DNA of 54,728 nucleotides from Bryobacterales bacterium (GTDB lineage Bacteria; Acidobacteriota; Terriglobia; Bryobacterales; Bryobacteraceae), in assembly GCA_016789755.1 (NCBI GenBank), contig JAEUQG010000417.1, positions 1 to 54,728 of the forward strand, read 5' to 3'. The first letter of the stretch is position 1. Every line of letters begins with the position of its first letter. The position numbers were made by a program, and so were the translations under genes. Positions 25,831 through 34,764 of this stretch are shown piece by piece. Below the pieces are notes generated by a model. That model was not told the DNA's origin, made no database searches, and was given only the letters and a program-made list of their open reading frames with translations.

Positions 25831-25863
25831 AAAGCGGACCCTTCCCAGAGGGTCCGCTTTTTT
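25831..25863 (+). terminator. Rho-independent terminator closing the 22.1-25.8 kb unit
   Basis: A perfect 12-bp stem, AAAGCGGACCCT (25831-25842) and AGGGTCCGCTTT (25849-25860), with a 6-nt loop and a T6 run (25858-25863). The T-run ends only 6 nt before the ATG of the acyl-CoA ligase gene, so read-through from upstream is blocked and the ligase must have its own promoter or a near-leaderless start. Confidence 0.92.
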
Positions 25864-25869
25864 CTTGCC

Positions 25870-27528
25870 ATGACCTCTCTTTACGCATCAAAGCCCTGGC
25901 TGCGGCACTATCGCGTCCCCCACCGGCTTGCGTTACCCACGTCCACGCTTCGCGATTCCTTCGCAGGCAATGCCGCGGCCACGCCGCACGCCACCGCCAT
26001 CCAATACTTCGACCGCGCCATCTCCTTCGCTGAACTCGACGATCTTTCGACACGTATGGCCGCACTGCTCGCCCGTCTCGGCATCGGCCCCGGCGACCGC
26101 GTCGCGCTCTCCCTTCAGAACAACCCGCAGTTCGCCATCGCCCAACTGGGGGCTTGGAAACGCGGCGCCGCCATCGTCCCAGTGAGTCCCATGTACCAGC
26201 AGGAGGAGTTGGAATATCAGCTCATCGACTCCGGCGCCAAAGCATGGATCGGTCTCGATTCCCTCTTTGCAGGACCTGCCGCACCCGCCCTTGCCGGGGC
26301 CGGCGTCTCCCATGTCATCACCACGAGCGAACTCGATTTCCTCGGCCCCGGCCCACTCTCGTCCGTACTCGCCCAATCGCAGAAGCTCCACCTGCCGGAA
26401 ACCCTTGACTTCACCACGGAACTCGCCCGCATGCCGTGCGCCTCGGACCATGTAGTTCCCCTTCGCCTCGACGACCTGGCGCACATCGTCTACACGTCCG
26501 GCACTACGGGAAAGCCCAAAGGGGCGATGGGTCTGCACCGCCACATCGCGTTCAATTCGAATGTATTCCGGACCTGGATGGATCTACAGCCCGGCCAGGA
26601 CAGCGTGCTCGGCATGGCGCCGCTGTTTCACATTACCGGCCTCGTCGCCCACCTCGGCGTGGCGATGCTCGCGGGCATCCCGCTCGTCCTCTTCCATCGC
26701 TTCCACCCCGGCGAGGCCTTCCGCATGGCCCGCCGCTACAACGCCACGTTCTCCGTCGCCTCCATCACCGCCTACCTCGCCCTTCGTAACCATCCCGATG
26801 CCGGCAAAGGCGGCTTCCTCGCAAAATGCTTCACTGGCGGCGCGGCAGTCGCGCCCGCCGTCACCGAAGACTTCGAGCGTCACTGCGGCTGCTATATTCA
26901 CAACACCTACGGACTCACCGAAGTCAACTCACCCTCGCACTCGGTGCCGTACGGAACCCGCGCCCCCGTTCACGGTGAAAGCGGCGCGCTCGCTATCGGC
27001 GTCCCTATCCCCAATTGCGAAGCGCGGATCGTCGACACCGTGGATCCCAGCCGCGTCCTTCCGCCTGGCGAACCCGGCGAATTGCTGCTGAAGGGGCCTT
27101 TCGTTTTCGAGGGCTATTGGAACAAGCCTGAAGCTACGCGGGCCGCATTCCATGACGGTTGGTTCCTCACCGGCGATGTCGCCATCATGGACGCGGATGG
27201 CTGGTTCTACATCGTCGATCGCAAGAAGGACATGATCAACGCCTCCGGGTATAAAGTGTGGCCGCGCGAGGTGGAAGACGTTCTATACCGGCACCCCGCG
27301 GTCCGCGAGGCCGCCGTCGTCGGCGTCCCCGACGCCTACCGAGGCGAATCGGTGAAGGCTGTGCTCTCCCTTCGTCCGGATTACACAGCCCCCGTTACGC
27401 CGGAAGAAATCGTCGCCTTCTGCCGGCAGCGGCTGGCGCCCTACAAGGCGCCCCGCGTCGTCGAATTCCTCGATGACCTCCCAAAGACTCCCAGCGGCAA
27501 GTTCCTGCGCAGGGCTCTCCGCACCTGA
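25870..27528 (+). CDS. Acyl-CoA synthetase (AMP-forming)
   Basis: 552-residue member of the ANL superfamily that adenylates a carboxylic acid and transfers it to CoA. Motif A3 'YTSGTTGKPKG' is at 208-218, A5 is 'NTYGLTEVNS', A7-A8 is 'GWFLTGDVAIMDADGWFYIV' followed by 'DRKKDMINASGYKVWP', and the A10 lysine is in 'PKTPSGKFLRR' (K544). All catalytic landmarks are intact. Chain-length preference (medium/long fatty acid or aromatic acid) cannot be read. The start at 25870 is used because the upstream extension translates the terminator hairpin. No Shine-Dalgarno site lies between the hairpin and the ATG, which is odd. The gene ends 22 bp from the converging MerR gene. Confidence 0.93.
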   Translation: MTSLYASKPWLRHYRVPHRLALPTSTLRDSFAGNAAATPHATAIQYFDRAISFAELDDLSTRMAALLARLGIGPGDRVALSLQNNPQFAIAQLGAWKRGAAIVPVSPMYQQEELEYQLIDSGAKAWIGLDSLFAGPAAPALAGAGVSHVITTSELDFLGPGPLSSVLAQSQKLHLPETLDFTTELARMPCASDHVVPLRLDDLAHIVYTSGTTGKPKGAMGLHRHIAFNSNVFRTWMDLQPGQDSVLGMAPLFHITGLVAHLGVAMLAGIPLVLFHRFHPGEAFRMARRYNATFSVASITAYLALRNHPDAGKGGFLAKCFTGGAAVAPAVTEDFERHCGCYIHNTYGLTEVNSPSHSVPYGTRAPVHGESGALAIGVPIPNCEARIVDTVDPSRVLPPGEPGELLLKGPFVFEGYWNKPEATRAAFHDGWFLTGDVAIMDADGWFYIVDRKKDMINASGYKVWPREVEDVLYRHPAVREAAVVGVPDAYRGESVKAVLSLRPDYTAPVTPEEIVAFCRQRLAPYKAPRVVEFLDDLPKTPSGKFLRRALRT

Positions 27529-27550
27529 GCCCTGCGGCAGAACTCCGATC

Positions 27551-28081
27551 CTATCCCGCCTTGCCGCTCCATTCGCGAATCGAGGCAATTTCCGCCGCGG
27601 GTATATGCAGAAACTCCAGAAATTCCTGGTGCTCGGCCGGCGCCGATTTCTCAAATTGCGCATGCCATCGATGCATATCGGCTTCGGAGAATCCGGCAGC
27701 CCGCATCACCTCCACCCACTTTTCTTTCGTAACCATGGGAAACCTCCTTAGTCGATCGGTGTCTTTCAGAATTCGCGCAATCGCTCTCTGGTGATCGCGC
27801 AACTTTTCGATCTCGCTGTCCAACTCAGCCAGCCGCCGCTTCAGCACCGCCGCGGCATCGCCGTGGGTTTCTGTCAACAGCCGCCGGATATCGTCCAGTT
27901 TCAACCCCGCCGCGCGGTAGATGCAGATCTGCCGCAGCCGCGCCAGATCGTTTTCACCATACACCCGGTAGTTGCCGGAACTACGCCGCGCCGCTTGCAG
28001 CAACCCTTCCCGCTCGTAGTAGAGAATGGTGCTGCGGCTGAGCCCGCAGGCAGAGGCGAGTTGAGTAACCGTAAGCAGCAT
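27551..28081 (-). CDS. MerR-family transcriptional regulator
   Basis: 176 residues. The N-terminal winged helix (1-70) is canonical: 'LTVTQLASACGLSRSTILYYEREGLL' in part, then 'YRVYGENDLARLRQICIYRAAGLKLDDIRRLL'. A coiled-coil dimerisation helix follows (about 80-110). The C-terminal ~65 residues ('WVEVMRAAGFSEADMHRWH', 'APAEHQEFLEFLHIP') look like a small ligand domain without cysteines, so a metal sensor is unlikely. It lies downstream of nadB on the same strand, 67 bp apart, with its own operator-like site upstream. The target genes are unknown; the converging acyl-CoA ligase is one possibility. Confidence 0.93.
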   Translation of the reverse strand: MLLTVTQLASACGLSRSTILYYEREGLLQAARRSSGNYRVYGENDLARLRQICIYRAAGLKLDDIRRLLTETHGDAAAVLKRRLAELDSEIEKLRDHQRAIARILKDTDRLRRFPMVTKEKWVEVMRAAGFSEADMHRWHAQFEKSAPAEHQEFLEFLHIPAAEIASIREWSGKAG

Positions 28082-28095
28082 AGCGTCCGATTCCC

Positions 28096-28126
28096 AGTCT
28101 CAACCCTACAGCCGTAGACAGGTCAA
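28096..28126 (-). promoter_or_regulatory. Candidate MerR-type promoter/operator
   Basis: On the minus strand, -35 TTGACC (28121-28126) is separated by 19 bp from GAGACT (28096-28101). The long spacer is typical of MerR-controlled promoters and holds the dyad CTAC-N4-GTAG (28106-28117). The -10 is poor, as expected for an activated promoter. It lies 15 bp upstream of the MerR start, consistent with autoregulation. Confidence 0.45.
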
Positions 28127-28148
28127 GATTTATTTGACGATAGGGCGT

Positions 28149-29723
28149 CTATTCCATCTCCACGAAACGCACTCCCGCCCCCTTGGTGACCAGCGAATGC
28201 TTCTCAAACACCACTCTCTTCACCGGAAAATCCTCCCGGTAATGCCCTCCCCTCGATTCCTCACGAGCTAAGGCCGACCGTGCAATCAGATCCACGATCC
28301 CATGAATATTGCGCCGCTCGAAATCGTCGCGCTTGGGGTGCTCCAGGTACCGCAACTCACTCGATTGCACAGCGCCGATCGCCGCCTGCAGCGAATCGGC
28401 GCGCCGGACCAGACCCGCACTCTGCCACGCCAGCGTCCGCAGTTGCAGCGCTGTGCCCGATGGAAACAACGGGGCCGGCGACTCAACGCGAACCGAGGCG
28501 GGCCGGCTGGAGTACTCCTTCATCGCCTCCGCCGCCCTCGCCCCGAACACAACTCCTTCCAGCAGCGAGTTGCTGGCCAAACGGTTGGCGCCATGGACTC
28601 CGGTACATGCCACCTCACCTGCCGCAAACAGGCGCTCCACGCTCGACCGCGCGTCCAAATCCGTGCGCACCCCGCCCATCGCATAATGCGCCGCTGGATG
28701 CACGGGCGCGGGTTGCTTTTCCAAATCGATCCCATACTGCAAGCAGGTTTGATAGATCCGTGGAAATCTCTGCGGGATGCCCGCCAGATGCCTCAGATCG
28801 AGATACACATGCGGCTCGCCGCTGCGCGCCAGTTCCGCGACGATATTCCGGGACACCACGTCGCGCGGCGCAAGCTCGGCCATTCGGTGCTTGCCGACCA
28901 TGAACCGATCGCCCGCCGCATTCCGCAGATAGGCCCCTTCGCCGCGCAGCGCTTCCGACAAAAGAAACCGGGGGGCGCCTTCCAAATGCAGTGCTGTCGG
29001 ATGAAACTGCACAAACTCCAGGTCGCCGATCTCGGCCCCGGCACGATAGGCCATGGCCACGCCGTCACCCGTAGCTACGTCGGGATTCGTTGTTTCCAAA
29101 AATACGTGCCCTAATCCACCGGTCGCCAGCAGAACGGCGCGCGCACGCACCGAGATCAGTTTGCCACGCTCGGAATCGAAGGCGAGCGCCCCCATCACCT
29201 CCCCGTCTTCCAGCAACAGATCTGTCACCGCCGCGAAACTCTCGAATCGCACCGCCCCCAACCCCGCGGCATGCCGGTAGAGCGAGCGCACCATCTCGCG
29301 CCCAGTCGAATCTCCGTGGGCATGCAACACGCGGTTACGCGAATGCGCACCCTCCCGCGCGAACAGCAACTTCGCGCCTTCGCGGTCGAATTCCGTGCCC
29401 CAGCCGATCAATTGCTGAATGGCAACCGGACCCTCTTCCACCAGCACATGCACTGCCGCCCGGCTGCACAGCCCGTCGCCAGCCGTGAGCGTATCCTGTT
29501 CGTGTAAGTCAATATCATCGTCGTCGCTGAGGGCTACGGCAATGCCGCCCTGCGCATACTGCGAACTCGATTCGCGAATGCTGTCCTTGGCCAGCACCAG
29601 CACTTGTCCAGCCTCTGCCAATCCGATCGCCGCCCGCAGTCCTGCCACGCCCGCGCCGATCACAAGATAGTCTGTTGTAAGCGTTTCCAATGGGTTTCCG
29701 AATACCCATGGTACAACCGCCAA
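28149..29723 (-). CDS. nadB: L-aspartate oxidase
   Basis: 524 residues. Flavoenzyme that oxidises L-aspartate to iminoaspartate, the first step of de novo NAD synthesis, in the cytoplasm. It shows the FAD fold 'YLVIGAGVAGLRAAIGLAEA', the family signature 'SSSQYAQGGIAVAL', the active-site region 'HSRNRVLHAHGDSTG', and 'HPAAHYAMGGVRTDLD' with 'GANRLASNSLLEGVVFG'. nadA and nadC are not in the window. Start choices are TTG at 29723 (used; 3 nt after the methyltransferase stop) or TTG at 29690; neither has a strong ribosome site, so translation may be coupled to the upstream gene. Confidence 0.95.
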   Translation of the reverse strand: MAVVPWVFGNPLETLTTDYLVIGAGVAGLRAAIGLAEAGQVLVLAKDSIRESSSQYAQGGIAVALSDDDDIDLHEQDTLTAGDGLCSRAAVHVLVEEGPVAIQQLIGWGTEFDREGAKLLFAREGAHSRNRVLHAHGDSTGREMVRSLYRHAAGLGAVRFESFAAVTDLLLEDGEVMGALAFDSERGKLISVRARAVLLATGGLGHVFLETTNPDVATGDGVAMAYRAGAEIGDLEFVQFHPTALHLEGAPRFLLSEALRGEGAYLRNAAGDRFMVGKHRMAELAPRDVVSRNIVAELARSGEPHVYLDLRHLAGIPQRFPRIYQTCLQYGIDLEKQPAPVHPAAHYAMGGVRTDLDARSSVERLFAAGEVACTGVHGANRLASNSLLEGVVFGARAAEAMKEYSSRPASVRVESPAPLFPSGTALQLRTLAWQSAGLVRRADSLQAAIGAVQSSELRYLEHPKRDDFERRNIHGIVDLIARSALAREESRGGHYREDFPVKRVVFEKHSLVTKGAGVRFVEME

Positions 29724-29726
29724 GCA

Positions 29727-31196
29727 CTATCGGACGACTTCGGCAAAGCCGTTCGAGACAAGCATTCGCACCAGCGCAGCCACCTGCTCGGCCGGGGCAT
29801 GCAACGACACGGCGCGCAGATGGTCGCACAGCGGCTTCTCGCCATCCAGGCGCGCCACCAGAGACATGGTCAGGGAATCCACTTGCACCGCCGCCCGAAA
29901 AGGCTTTGCGCTACGCAGCGTGGCGCCGCTCGCTTGCCACGCGCCCGCCTCCGCCCGGCAGCGAACCTGCAGATCGCACTCGCTTCCCAGCCGCAGCCGC
30001 ATCGCGGCCGCGCGTTCCGCAAAACCCGGTTGCGCCGCCTCTGTTTCTCCATCGGTGAGCGCCGCAATCTCAGCCGCCCGCGCCGCTGGGCCCTCGCGCC
30101 GGATCGTGAATACAGCCCTCTGCTCCGCCGCCCTTTGCAACACCAGAATTCCGTACGCCATGTTTCGCACGCCGAGCGGCCGCAGCAGATTCACCCACTC
30201 CTTCCACTCCTCCGCATGCCAGCCCTCGGACAACGCGGAGATAGCCGTGTACTCAATTAGGTTGCGGTGATCGAAACACACGAACGCAATGTCGGTTGAG
30301 GAACTTTCCTCTGCCGACAGCCACTGCCGGACGCGTGCTTCGGCGAGTCTCTCGCGATCAGAAAGCTGACACAGGCAGTACAGTCTCCCCCCCTGCTTGA
30401 GATGCGCCGGAGCACCTTCCAGCACCCCCTTGGCCACCGCTTCCCCATCGATGCCGCCTGAATTGTACATCTGCAATGGACGCCACACCGGCTGATACGG
30501 TGGATGGGCCTCAATGCGGTCGAATTGTTCCTGCCCCACGGGCTCATATAAGTTGCCCTGCCGCGCTTCCACATTCGAGAACCCATTCAGCTTCGCATTG
30601 AAGCGCACGAAGTGAACGCTCCGCCCTGCCAAATCGACGGCCAGCACCCTTGTCGCATTCTCAGCGCTCAACAATGCGCCCACACCGCACCCCGCACACA
30701 TATCCAACACGCTGTCGCAAGCCCTGCGCGGCACTCCCGTAATCAGCCGCTCCGTGGTCGGAAACAGACATTGGTACACCATGTCGTTGGCCCCCACGAA
30801 GGGAGACCCGTCGGCATTGTTGTAGCGGTCGCTGGCAATGTACAAATTCTCGACCGGGTACAGTGTAACGGTCGCCGCATAGCTGTCGCCGTCGTCGGGA
30901 ACAATCAGGTTCAGGCCTTGCAAGTGAACCCGCAACCCCTCCGGCAGAAGACCGTCCAACGCCTCGCGGCGAACAGGCCAGCCCTCCAGAAACAGCCTGA
31001 TCAGCACGTCGGACCCGCACACCAAAGCACCGCTGTCCCGCGCCCTCACCGTCTCCGCGTCGATCGCCGCCAACCGACCCAGGCGCAACCGGCGGCAGAT
31101 GGCGGCCTGTGTGAATTCGGACGCCGCCAACTGATTTCGAAGCGCCGCAAACTCCTCCGCTGAACCATCCAACGAAGGCAGCGGAAGCCTATCCAC
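29727..31196 (-). CDS. Class I SAM-dependent methyltransferase, PrmC/HemK-like
   Basis: About 489 residues from the GTG at 31194-31196. The frame is open to 31334, but that part translates the receptor gene's terminator and 3' end. Residues 1-150 form a substrate domain; motif I is 'VLDMCAGCGVGALLSA' (about 163-178), then 'VLAVDLAGRSVHFVRFNA', and 'EAHPPYQP' (about 229-236), where HemK-type enzymes have NPPY. The Asn is replaced by His in this motif, so amide-nitrogen methylation is less certain. The last ~190 residues are an additional domain. It sits directly upstream of nadB (3-nt gap). Substrate unknown; the start is uncertain for lack of a ribosome site. Confidence 0.82.
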   Translation of the reverse strand: MDRLPLPSLDGSAEEFAALRNQLAASEFTQAAICRRLRLGRLAAIDAETVRARDSGALVCGSDVLIRLFLEGWPVRREALDGLLPEGLRVHLQGLNLIVPDDGDSYAATVTLYPVENLYIASDRYNNADGSPFVGANDMVYQCLFPTTERLITGVPRRACDSVLDMCAGCGVGALLSAENATRVLAVDLAGRSVHFVRFNAKLNGFSNVEARQGNLYEPVGQEQFDRIEAHPPYQPVWRPLQMYNSGGIDGEAVAKGVLEGAPAHLKQGGRLYCLCQLSDRERLAEARVRQWLSAEESSSTDIAFVCFDHRNLIEYTAISALSEGWHAEEWKEWVNLLRPLGVRNMAYGILVLQRAAEQRAVFTIRREGPAARAAEIAALTDGETEAAQPGFAERAAAMRLRLGSECDLQVRCRAEAGAWQASGATLRSAKPFRAAVQVDSLTMSLVARLDGEKPLCDHLRAVSLHAPAEQVAALVRMLVSNGFAEVVR

Positions 31197-31211
31197 ATCG
31201 AAAGAAATAGC

Positions 31212-31242
31212 AAAAAAGGGCGGGTGCCGCAAACCCGCCCTT
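31212..31242 (-). terminator. Rho-independent terminator of the second Oar-like receptor gene
   Basis: A perfect 10-bp stem, AAGGGCGGGT (31216-31225) and ACCCGCCCTT (31233-31242), with a 7-nt loop. Read leftward the stem runs into T6 (31212-31217). It lies 35 bp past the receptor stop and 15 bp before the proposed GTG of the methyltransferase, so the two are transcriptionally separated. Confidence 0.88.
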
Positions 31243-31276
31243 CCCGGCATTTCAACACCTAGCGCAGAACAGGAGC

Positions 31277-34200
31277 CTAGAACACGTAGCGCAGTCCCAA
31301 CGTGATACGCCGGTTCCCTCCGTTGGTTCCCCATTCGTTGAGGAAGTTTGCAGAGTTGATGCGCGATTCCGGAATCCCGAAGTTCCTCGTATTGGTCAGA
31401 TTGAAGAACTCCGCCCGGAACTGCACTCTGTGCTGTTCCATGACCTTCACATTCTTAAATGCGCCGAAGTCGAAGTTCCCGATTCCATCCGAGCGCAGGA
31501 TGTTCCGCCCCGCGCCGCCCAGCGGATCGGCTGCGGTGACGTTCGTGAAGAGGCTGTTTCGAGAATTGGCCACCAGAGTCGGCGTGTTCAATGCCTGAAT
31601 TTCGGCCACCTTCATCTGGGACAACGCCTGCGTCCCGGCAAGATGCGGACGAATGGCGCTCCCCACCAACCCGTCGATGCCCGACAAACGGAAGCCCGGA
31701 TCGATTCCCGCCAGCGCCGTGAACGGAGCCCCCGATTGCAGCGTCAGGAATCCGTTCACCTGCCAGCCGCCCAAAATGCGCCCCGCCAGTCCCTTCTGCG
31801 CCCGCATGAACGGCAGTTCGTACACGAATGTCGTCGTCACGCGCTGCGGGCGGTCATAGGTCGATCTGCCGCGGTCTGCCGCACGGTTGAACGAGTCCTG
31901 CGAAACCGCCACATCGCCGCTCACCGCCGGATTGAAGATCTCCGATGCGCTGTCGATGAACGTGCTCCACGTATAGTGTGTCCCCATCGTGAAGTCGCGC
32001 GTCAGACGGCGCTCCAAGGAGAGCTGCATCGAATGATATGTCGAACTGGCAGTGTTGGCGCGCAGTCGACGCACGCCGATCGTCGGGTCCACGCGCCGCG
32101 TCCCGTTCGTTCCGGGAACCATCGGATTGCCGTCCACAGTCTGGAACAATGCGGTGCCTTTCGTTCCCACCCAGCCCAGGCTCACCGCCCAGTCCTTGGC
32201 GAACGATTTCTGCAACTGTACCGAAAACTGCTCCGCATAGGGCGACCGGAAAGCGTTGTCCACAATCGTCCGCGTCAGTGCGTTCGGATTCGGAATACTC
32301 GGTCGCGCCACTGCGTCGCGCAGCGCATTGAACGCGTTCGGAGTGCGCGCCGGCAGCGTCACGGCGTTAAGGAACGGGAATGCGCTGCCCACGTTGAGTG
32401 CGATGTTGATGAACGCGAAGTCGTAGGTGCGCGAATAGCCGCCGCGCAGCACCAGACCGTCCCGCAGCCGGTAGTTGAAACCGAACCGCGGCGCCCAGTT
32501 GTTATTGTCGCGCGGAGGAATCGGCAGCAGCCGGTAGCGCTCATCGCCACCCGCCGCCGTTACAATGGGCGCATTTAGATCCCGCAGGCTGTACATCGGG
32601 TTGCCCGACGATTCGTAGCGCACTCCGTAGCTCAACGTCAGCCGCGAAGTCACGCGCCACTCATCCTGCAGAAAGAAGAAGTAATCCTTGAACCGGTAGT
32701 ATTGGTTCGTCTGACCGCCAGGCAGCGCCCCATTGATCGTAGCCACCTGCGCCACGTCGTCCACCAGGTCCTGCAGCGTGTTATACACCAGACGCCCTCG
32801 GATGGTGGGAACAAAGAAGCTCACAATGTCCGAATAGCGGAAATCGATGCCGTACTTCATCGAGTGCGATCCCTTCAGCCAGCCCAGCGTGTACTGCATC
32901 TGGTACAAGTTGTTCCGCCGGAACTGCGGCAGATTCACCGCCAGCCCGATCGCCGTGCGCGTGGCATCCGCATTAAATCCCGTCAAACCGATTTCCGGCA
33001 CCTCAATGGAAGGAATGCTCTCCGATCGCGGGTCCGCGGCCGTCGTCACCGATGCGAAGCGTGAAAACGAAGTGCGCAGTTCCCCGAACACCGTCGGCGA
33101 AAACGTCTGCGTCCAAAACGCGGTCGCAGACTGCCGGCGGGTGGGAACCAGCGTCGTATTCCCCGGAGGCGTCGCCTGGCCGCCGCCGTTGTTCACTGAA
33201 TCGTCGTACAAATACCGCGCTCCCATCTGATGCTTGTCACTAAGGCGATGATCCACACGGTTCGACCACTGCCAGTCATCGAAGGTGTTCGTCGTGGCCC
33301 CAGTCAACCGGCCCAGCGGCACCACCGTCGTCTGCCCGCCGAAATTGTACGAGGCAGTCTGCGGAATCGGCTCCTGCGCGACCGGGACGAAGTCGAGCAG
33401 CGCCTTCACCGTCGGACGCGAGGCCACCCGCTGCAACGCCGCGCGGCCAGCTTCCGTGGGAGCGCCGTTCAGCGTACTCCCGCTGCCAAGGCGGCGGTCC
33501 GTCCAGCGCTGAATCGATGCGAAGAAGAATGTCTTGTCCTTCCCGTTGTAGGCGCCCGGCACCAGCACCGGCCCGCCGAACGTGCCTCCAAATTGATTGT
33601 TGATCCGCCACGGAGCCTTGGGAAATGCCCGCTCTTCCGTATTCGAACGCGAGTTCAACGGGTTGCTGTTATGGAACCAGAACGCGCTGCCATGATATTG
33701 ATTCGTCCCGCTCTTGGTGATGATGTTCACCACCGAACCCGCCGCGCGGCCGTACTCGGGCAGGAACTGATTCGTGATCAGCCGAAACTCAGCCACAATG
33801 TCAGGATTGTTGATGCCTTGGCTGAGCCCCGTGACGCTGGGATCGTTCGAATCCTGCCCGTCCACCATGAAGTTATTCGACCGGAGCCTCATGCCGTTCA
33901 CCGAGAAATTCGGCGACGTGTCGGTGCCCCCGTTCCCGCCGCTGGCAAAGCTCGATTGCCCCGTCGAAACCTGACTCACGCCAGCCACGTTGAGCGCCAA
34001 GTTGAGTATATACCTGCTCGGCGCCAGCGGAACTTCGCTGATCCGCCGCGAATCGAAGTTCACACCTATTTCGGCGTTGGTTGTGTTCACCAGAGCCGCA
34101 TCCGATGTTACCGTCACCGTTTCCGCAACTCCCGACACCTGCAACTTCACAGTGAAGTCCGCGCTTTGGTTCAACCGCAGCGTGACCGGACCCTGCACGA

Positions 34201-34456
34201 ATCTCGCAAATCCCTGTTTCTCGACCAACAGCTCATAGGACCCTGGCGGCAAGGCCGGAACCCGGAAGCGTCCGTCCGCCGATGTCATCGCCTCTCGCGC
34301 CGCGTTCGTATCGAGGCTGCGAACAATCACTTTGGCGTCGCCGATCGTTCCTCCGCTTTGATCCTGGACGGTTCCCAGAATCTCTCCGGATGTGACTTGG
34401 GCAGGCAGGTTTGCCGCCCACAAAAATGCATAGAGCACAGCAACAGTACGTTGCAT
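31277..34456 (-). CDS. Oar-like TonB-dependent receptor, second copy
   Basis: 1059 residues with signal 'MQRTVAVLYAFLWAANLPAQ' and a strong GGAGGGG ribosome site. Order: carboxypeptidase-regulatory-like domain (about 22-105, 'GTVQDQSGGTIGDAKV' and 'RFRVPALPPGSYELLV'), plug (about 115-230, 'NIITKSGTNQYHGSAFWF'), then a beta barrel closing with 'RRITLGLRYVF'. It shares architecture but little close sequence with the receptor at 15785-19177, so it is a distant paralogue rather than a recent duplicate. The plug and barrel look intact. Expected in the outer membrane; ligand unknown. It is transcribed alone, with its own terminator and an operator-like repeat region upstream. Confidence 0.92.
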   Translation of the reverse strand: MQRTVAVLYAFLWAANLPAQVTSGEILGTVQDQSGGTIGDAKVIVRSLDTNAAREAMTSADGRFRVPALPPGSYELLVEKQGFARFVQGPVTLRLNQSADFTVKLQVSGVAETVTVTSDAALVNTTNAEIGVNFDSRRISEVPLAPSRYILNLALNVAGVSQVSTGQSSFASGGNGGTDTSPNFSVNGMRLRSNNFMVDGQDSNDPSVTGLSQGINNPDIVAEFRLITNQFLPEYGRAAGSVVNIITKSGTNQYHGSAFWFHNSNPLNSRSNTEERAFPKAPWRINNQFGGTFGGPVLVPGAYNGKDKTFFFASIQRWTDRRLGSGSTLNGAPTEAGRAALQRVASRPTVKALLDFVPVAQEPIPQTASYNFGGQTTVVPLGRLTGATTNTFDDWQWSNRVDHRLSDKHQMGARYLYDDSVNNGGGQATPPGNTTLVPTRRQSATAFWTQTFSPTVFGELRTSFSRFASVTTAADPRSESIPSIEVPEIGLTGFNADATRTAIGLAVNLPQFRRNNLYQMQYTLGWLKGSHSMKYGIDFRYSDIVSFFVPTIRGRLVYNTLQDLVDDVAQVATINGALPGGQTNQYYRFKDYFFFLQDEWRVTSRLTLSYGVRYESSGNPMYSLRDLNAPIVTAAGGDERYRLLPIPPRDNNNWAPRFGFNYRLRDGLVLRGGYSRTYDFAFINIALNVGSAFPFLNAVTLPARTPNAFNALRDAVARPSIPNPNALTRTIVDNAFRSPYAEQFSVQLQKSFAKDWAVSLGWVGTKGTALFQTVDGNPMVPGTNGTRRVDPTIGVRRLRANTASSTYHSMQLSLERRLTRDFTMGTHYTWSTFIDSASEIFNPAVSGDVAVSQDSFNRAADRGRSTYDRPQRVTTTFVYELPFMRAQKGLAGRILGGWQVNGFLTLQSGAPFTALAGIDPGFRLSGIDGLVGSAIRPHLAGTQALSQMKVAEIQALNTPTLVANSRNSLFTNVTAADPLGGAGRNILRSDGIGNFDFGAFKNVKVMEQHRVQFRAEFFNLTNTRNFGIPESRINSANFLNEWGTNGGNRRITLGLRYVF

Positions 34457-34764
34457 GAGACCCCTCCTCGGAAGGTTGGTTTGTGAGTGAAAAGACCCGG
34501 TAAATCGACGGAGATGATGAAACTAGATGTAACTAGTGTGAATCGGTTGTTAACAAAACGCAACTTGGGTCCGATTATCGCGTTTCCCGTACACCTTGCT
34601 ACGGGTCTCGATGCTCATCGAAAACCGCATGTAATTGCCGCGAAGTTTCCCCACGTTGTCGAGGCTTTCCACAGGAGCGGGCGAGGCACGACTTCTCGAA
34701 CCGCCACGAGCGTACCGCCCAACTGCACTCAGCGGAGAGCACTTTCCGGTCTCCTCCGCCGTCT
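34457..34764. other. 308-bp intergenic region with operator-like repeats
   Basis: No gene is supported; long frames here on both strands lack ribosome sites and recognisable proteins. The receptor-proximal part holds a 10-bp tandem pair, AACTAGATGT AACTAGTGTG (34521-34540), and a perfect 10-bp palindrome, TTGTTAACAA (34547-34556). Both lie 65-100 bp upstream of the receptor ATG, a plausible regulator site. Nothing notable is seen in 34560-34764. Confidence 0.5.

Noticed and set aside
33230..34486. 418-codon plus-strand frame opposite the second Oar-like receptor
   Set aside because: Arg/His-rich, without domain or ribosome site; the receptor reading is unambiguous.
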